Origin: Pseudaminobacter soli (ex Li et al. 2025)
GTDB taxonomy: Bacteria > Pseudomonadota > Alphaproteobacteria > Rhizobiales > Rhizobiaceae
DNA length: 64,000 nt
Direction: 5' to 3'
Assembly: GCF_003012705.1 (NCBI RefSeq)
Contig: NZ_PXYL01000007.1
Coordinates: forward strand, 1 to 64,000
Shown here: piece after piece, positions 60,633 to 64,000 of the stretch
How the letters are laid out: every line of letters starts with the position of its first letter
Numbering within the stretch: the first letter of the stretch is position 1
Translations under genes and position numbers: made by a program
Notes under the pieces: generated by a model
What the model saw: only the letters and a program-made list of their open reading frames with translations
Database searches by the model: none
What the model was told of the DNA's origin: nothing

Positions 60633-62789
60633 TCAGCCTCCGAAGCGCATCGTTGCGCCGAGCTTGAACGTCACGCCCGGCTCGTAGAGCGCGCTGGTGG
60701 TGCTGGCGTTCAGCGGGTTGGTGTACTTGACGTCGAAGATGTTATCGACGCGGAAGTTCACGTTGAGGTTGTTCGTCGCCTTGTAGGTGGCGAAGGCGTT
60801 AACCAGCGTGTAGTCCGAGGCGTATGGGTTGCCCTTCGGAGCGCCGTTGTACTGAACCTCGCCGCCGAGCACGAGCCTGTCCTCCAGGAAGCGGAAGCCG
60901 AGCTGGCCGGTGACCTGGGAGGAGGGGATGGTGGCAAGGTCTTCCTGCTCGCCACTGTAGGACACCGTGTAGCCGTCGATGATCGACGCCGACAGGCCGA
61001 GGAAGCCCCAGGCCGCGTCATAGACGCCTTCGAGCTCAAAACCCTTGATCTTGGCGTTGGCGAAGTTCTGGTACTGGTAGCAGATCGGGATCGCGCCGGT
61101 TACGCGCGGGCAGCCGCTGGTCGGGTCGTAGGCGGACAGCGTCGCGCCGCCGATATAGTCGGCCACGTCGTTGTTGAAGTAGGCCGCCTTGAGGCGCAGC
61201 GCGTCGTCTGGCTGGATGAGGCCGTCCTGCTTGTAGTTGATGCCGACTTCCCAGGTCTTTGCCGTCTCGGGCTTGAGGTCCGGATTGGGCAGGAACGGGA
61301 ACTTTACGCCCGACGGGTGCAGGCCGCTGATCAGCGTTTCGGTGATCGTCGGCGAGCGATAGCCCTCGGCATAGGTGCCGTAGACCTGCAGGCCCTGCAA
61401 CGTGCCTTCCTGGAAGGGCGAGACGCCAACCGTGATGCGCGGCGACAGGCGATCGCCCGAGGCCTCTCCGGAACTGCCGTCGAGCTTGTAGCTGTCGTAG
61501 CGCAGCGCGCCGATGACCTCGAGCCACTCATAGGTGAGCTTGTCCTGGATGTAGGCGCCCGACACGCGACGCTTGCCCGAAGGGGTGTAGACATCCATGC
61601 CGCCGCCGGCGTTCGCGGTGACGACATCGTCGCTCACCCAGTCGCCACCATAGGTGAACTCGTGGCTGGCAAAGCCGGTGTCGAAGCGCGACGTGTTCCA
61701 GATGTCGAAGCTGTAGGTGCCGAGGTCGTAGGTCGTCTGCGAACCGGCCGGCACGACGATCGGCGCGCCGGTCGTGGAATCGAACTGGTTGACGTCCTTC
61801 AGATAGGTCTGGCCGAGGTCGGTCTTGTTGTAGGCGGCGTTGATGTGCAGATCGAGCCAGCTGTTGTCGTCGTCGGTGATGCTGTAGCGACCGGTGAAGG
61901 TGTTCTGCTTGACGTCCATGTCATAGGCGTTCGCGCCTTCGGTCCAGCTGTCGTTGGCGCCGACCCAGCCGAGCTTCAGCTCGCTGTTCTCCGTCGGGCG
62001 GATGGTGGTCTTGAGCATGCCGTTCAGCACGTCGAAGCCGGTGCCGGGAACGGTGTCGCCGCCGCCATCCTTGTAGCTGCCGTAGTCGCGATAGACGATG
62101 TTGCCCAGAACGTCGAAGGCGTCGTTGAAGCGGTAGGCGCCGGTTGCGCTGGTGGTCCAGCCATGACCGTTGGTTTCATAGATGCCGCTGACCGATCCTG
62201 CCCAGGTCTCGCCGTCACGCAGGAAATCCTCCGCATCCTTGGTCTCGTAGAAGACCACGCCGCCGATGGCGCCCGAGCCGTAGGTGTTGGCCACGGGCCC
62301 TCGAATGATATCGACCTGCTTCACCAGTTCCGGATCGAGCCAGAACATCGATTGCGTGCCGTGGCCGGAGCGTTGGAAATTCTGCCGCGCGCCGTCGACG
62401 ATGACCGCGACGCGACCAAAATCCTGCAGGCCGCGGATGTTGATGCTGGAGGCGGTGCGGTTCGCGTCGGACTGCGTCGCAACGCCAGGCACGGCGAACA
62501 GCAGGCCCTGCTGGGTCGTGGCCATGCGGCGTTCTATCGACTCGGCATCCACATGGCTGACCGACGCCATGGTGTCGATGGCGCTCTCGTCGGTGCGGCT
62601 GACGACGGTGATCTTGTCGAGAAGCGTGACGCCGTCGCCGCCCTTCTTCTGCTCTGCCTGTTCGGTGTTTTCCTGATTCTGCGCCTGGCTGCCGGCTTCC
62701 TGCGCCGAGGCTGAAACCACGCCGATGGCAATGGCCGCAACGCCCGCCATCAAGGCCGCGGCGCGCATCGCGCTCAGCCTGAACTTCAT
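60633..62789 (-). CDS. TonB-dependent heme/hemoglobin receptor
   Basis: The 718-residue outer-membrane receptor has a signal peptide (residues 1-30), a plug domain (LLDKITVVSRTDESAIDTMA, VDIIRGPVANTYGSGAIGG) and a 22-strand beta-barrel ending VTFKLGATMRFGG with terminal aromatic residues. The pattern is of the hemoglobin/heme receptor subfamily (HmuR/ShmR-like). The start at 62789 has a GGAG site; an in-frame start at 62837 is less likely. The gene is divergent from hemP and shares its iron-responsive control region. Confidence 0.93.
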   Translation of the reverse strand: MKFRLSAMRAAALMAGVAAIAIGVVSASAQEAGSQAQNQENTEQAEQKKGGDGVTLLDKITVVSRTDESAIDTMASVSHVDAESIERRMATTQQGLLFAVPGVATQSDANRTASSINIRGLQDFGRVAVIVDGARQNFQRSGHGTQSMFWLDPELVKQVDIIRGPVANTYGSGAIGGVVFYETKDAEDFLRDGETWAGSVSGIYETNGHGWTTSATGAYRFNDAFDVLGNIVYRDYGSYKDGGGDTVPGTGFDVLNGMLKTTIRPTENSELKLGWVGANDSWTEGANAYDMDVKQNTFTGRYSITDDDNSWLDLHINAAYNKTDLGQTYLKDVNQFDSTTGAPIVVPAGSQTTYDLGTYSFDIWNTSRFDTGFASHEFTYGGDWVSDDVVTANAGGGMDVYTPSGKRRVSGAYIQDKLTYEWLEVIGALRYDSYKLDGSSGEASGDRLSPRITVGVSPFQEGTLQGLQVYGTYAEGYRSPTITETLISGLHPSGVKFPFLPNPDLKPETAKTWEVGINYKQDGLIQPDDALRLKAAYFNNDVADYIGGATLSAYDPTSGCPRVTGAIPICYQYQNFANAKIKGFELEGVYDAAWGFLGLSASIIDGYTVSYSGEQEDLATIPSSQVTGQLGFRFLEDRLVLGGEVQYNGAPKGNPYASDYTLVNAFATYKATNNLNVNFRVDNIFDVKYTNPLNASTTSALYEPGVTFKLGATMRFGG

Positions 62790-62919
62790 TGCTCCGTCGC
62801 CCGACGGAGTCCCCACTTCATGAGCCAACAGCCCCATACCCTTATTTCTCCAGTGTCTGCTGATGCGGGCTGGCCTGGAGGCTGGCTGGCACTTTTTTCA
62901 TTTGAATCGGAGCGTTTTA

Positions 62920-62982
62920 AATCTTGACTCGTTTACTCCGGTATTGCACTGACTAGATAACATGATTGATCGAGTCAAGATT
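62920..62982. promoter_or_regulatory. 12-bp inverted repeat in the divergent heme-locus control region
   Basis: AATCTTGACTCG (62920-62931) and CGAGTCAAGATT (62971-62982) are perfect 12-bp inverted arms, 39 bp apart, between the receptor and hemP starts. Each arm contains TTGACT, a -35-like hexamer, facing inward, so the two divergent promoters may overlap and mirror each other. It could equally be an operator pair for an iron regulator. Confidence 0.6.
62963..62977. promoter_or_regulatory. Probable RirA IRO-box (TGA-N9-TCA)
   Basis: TGATTGATCGAGTCA matches the rhizobial iron-responsive operator TGA-N9-TCA bound by RirA, which represses iron uptake when iron is sufficient. It overlaps the right arm of the inverted repeat. 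The mirrored left arm has a near match, TGA-N9-TCC, at 62925-62939. Confidence 0.55.
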
Positions 62983-63061
62983 GATTTCGAGCCCATCAAT
63001 CCGATCGGTGGACAACGAAATCGTCTTCGCAAGGCAGCGGCAAACAAGGGGTCTATCGACC

Positions 63062-63271
63062 ATGAACAGCCACAATCAGGACGCTTTTCACCACCGTGCG
63101 AAGGAGCCCGTCGTCGAGGCGGGCCAGCGGCAGGAAACGTCGCTCCTGTCGATCCGCACGGTCTCTAGCGCAGCGCTCTTCGAGGGCGAGCACGAGATCG
63201 GCATCGATCATCGTGGGGCGCTTTACCGGCTGAAAATTACCCGTCAGGGCAAGCTCATTCTCAACAAGTAA
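63062..63271 (+). CDS. hemP: Hemin uptake protein HemP
   Basis: A 69-residue protein starting at the ATG at 63062. Its C-terminal core, IRTVSSAALFEGEHEIGIDH then GALYRLKITRQGKLILNK, is the HemP/HmuP family pattern (S-x-x-L-x-G, Y-x-L-x-x-T-x-x-x-K-L-I-L-x-K). HmuP is needed for expression of heme uptake genes in some rhizobia. It is divergent from the receptor gene, and hmuS follows 23 bp downstream. Confidence 0.92.
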   Translation: MNSHNQDAFHHRAKEPVVEAGQRQETSLLSIRTVSSAALFEGEHEIGIDHRGALYRLKITRQGKLILNK

Positions 63272-63294
63272 TTCCGTATCAAGGGGTCTGAATC

Positions 63295-64000
63295 ATGGAT
63301 GCTCGCGTTAAGCCCGCGCCGCACGAAATCCGTCTGGCGAGAGCCGAAAATCCGAAGATGCGCGAGCGCGATCTCGCCAGCCAGCTTGGCGTCTCCGAGG
63401 CCGAGCTGGTGGCGGCCTATATCGGCGAAGGCGTCGTGCGCCTCGAGCCGCGCGTCAACGATCTATTGACCGGCCTGGAGGCCGTGGGCGAGGTGATGGC
63501 GCTGACCCGCAACGAAAGCGCCGTGCACGAGAAGATCGGGGTCTACGACAAGGTCGTCACCGGTGAGCAGACGGCAATGGCGCTGGGCGAAAACATCGAC
63601 CTGCGCATCTTCCCCAAGCGTTGGGCCTTCGGCTTCGCCGTCGAAAAGCGTGACGGCGACGATGTTCGCCGCAGCTTCCAGTTCTTCGACAAGGCGGGTG
63701 CTGCCGTGCACAAGGTGCATCTGCGCCCATCCTCCAATGTCGAGGCATATGAGCAGCTGGTCGAAAAACTCCGCTCGGAGGACCAGAGTGTAGCCCTCGA
63801 TATCGAGGCCGCCGATGTTGTCGAGGCGACCGTCGTGGAGACGACCACAACCGTGGAAGAGCTGCGCGACCGCTGGGGCAAGCTCACCGACACGCACCAG
63901 TTCTTCGGCATGCTGCGTACCCTCAAGCTCGGCCGTCAGCAGGCGCTGCACATGGTCGGCGAGGACTATGCCTGGCGGGTCGAGAACGATGCGCTGACGA
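63295..64000 (+). CDS. hmuS: Hemin-degrading factor HmuS, N-terminal part (runs off the window)
   Basis: The first 235 residues are visible. The opening RLARAENPKMRERDLASQLG then SEAELVAAYIGEG is an HmuS/ChuS N-terminal repeat, followed by the first heme-binding half (LGENIDLRIFPKRWAFGFAV, FQFFDKAGAAVHKVHL). A second repeat begins at about residue 190 (ELRDRWGKLTDTHQFFGML) and is cut at 64000. HmuS binds or degrades heme in the cytoplasm. It is co-transcribed with hemP; hmuTUV transport genes probably follow outside the window. Confidence 0.93.
   Translation, partial: MDARVKPAPHEIRLARAENPKMRERDLASQLGVSEAELVAAYIGEGVVRLEPRVNDLLTGLEAVGEVMALTRNESAVHEKIGVYDKVVTGEQTAMALGENIDLRIFPKRWAFGFAVEKRDGDDVRRSFQFFDKAGAAVHKVHLRPSSNVEAYEQLVEKLRSEDQSVALDIEAADVVEATVVETTTTVEELRDRWGKLTDTHQFFGMLRTLKLGRQQALHMVGEDYAWRVENDALT

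Overview
This 64 kb window is chromosomal DNA of a GC-rich alphaproteobacterium of the order Rhizobiales, most like the Mesorhizobium/Aminobacter/Phyllobacteriaceae group. The evidence is the gene order (map-radC; purC-purS-purQ-purL-bolA-grxD next to a zeta-type ATPase inhibitor gene), rhizobial intergenic palindromes, alphaproteobacterial GAAC-N7-GAAC-like SOS boxes before recA, and a RirA-type (TGA-N9-TCA) site at the heme-uptake locus. Assignments come from reading the sequence and from known protein families; no searches were run.

Region 1 (1-5.1 kb) is accessory DNA: the end of an IS3-family element, two small unrecognised or poorly known genes, a chimeric gene fossil (MFS N-terminus joined to an SDR C-terminus), a TetR/SDR divergent pair, a frame-broken YhcG/DUF1016 remnant and a P4-type tyrosine integrase. 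The integrase lies next to a radC whose 3' end is cut off inside the catalytic JAMM motif, so the element probably inserted into radC.

Region 2 (5.7-31 kb) is mostly housekeeping: map, guaB, rnd, an MFS carrier, aspS, an exported protein, parC, an HxlR regulator, a psuK-psuG pseudouridine catabolic pair, recA, alaS, icd, an SPOUT RNA methyltransferase, murI, rpsD and ttcA. Many genes are separated by strong, often bidirectional, hairpin terminators. The 17.5-18.3 kb stretch holds no gene I can support.

Region 3 (31-46.5 kb) is the purine/Fe-S neighbourhood on the minus strand: purB, purC, purS, purQ, purL, bolA and grxD. Extra genes sit between the conserved ones: a coiled-coil protein coupled to purQ, a lipoprotein, a possible glycosyltransferase and an opposite-strand DUF2233 protein. 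Around it are an HpcH/HpaI aldolase, small hydrolase and acetyltransferase genes, a VOC protein with a twin-arginine-like leader, a DUF2171 protein, a P1 peptidase and a periplasmic binding protein.

Region 4 (47.7-54 kb) is a seven-gene plus-strand cluster: flavin reductase, MoxR ATPase, CoxE-like VWA protein, two separate XdhC halves, a molybdopterin-binding/MobA-like fusion and an exported hydrolase. It looks like a molybdenum-hydroxylase maturation module without its structural enzyme.

Region 5 (54-64 kb) holds a DUF1176 exported protein, a minimal J-domain-like protein, an aldo/keto reductase, a divergent formaldehyde-activating-enzyme homologue, an EamA transporter and a heme-iron locus: an IsdG/HmuQ-like monooxygenase, an exported protein and a TonB-dependent receptor on one strand, and hemP and hmuS (cut by the window end) on the other. 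The two arms diverge from a control region with a 12-bp inverted repeat and an IRO-box.
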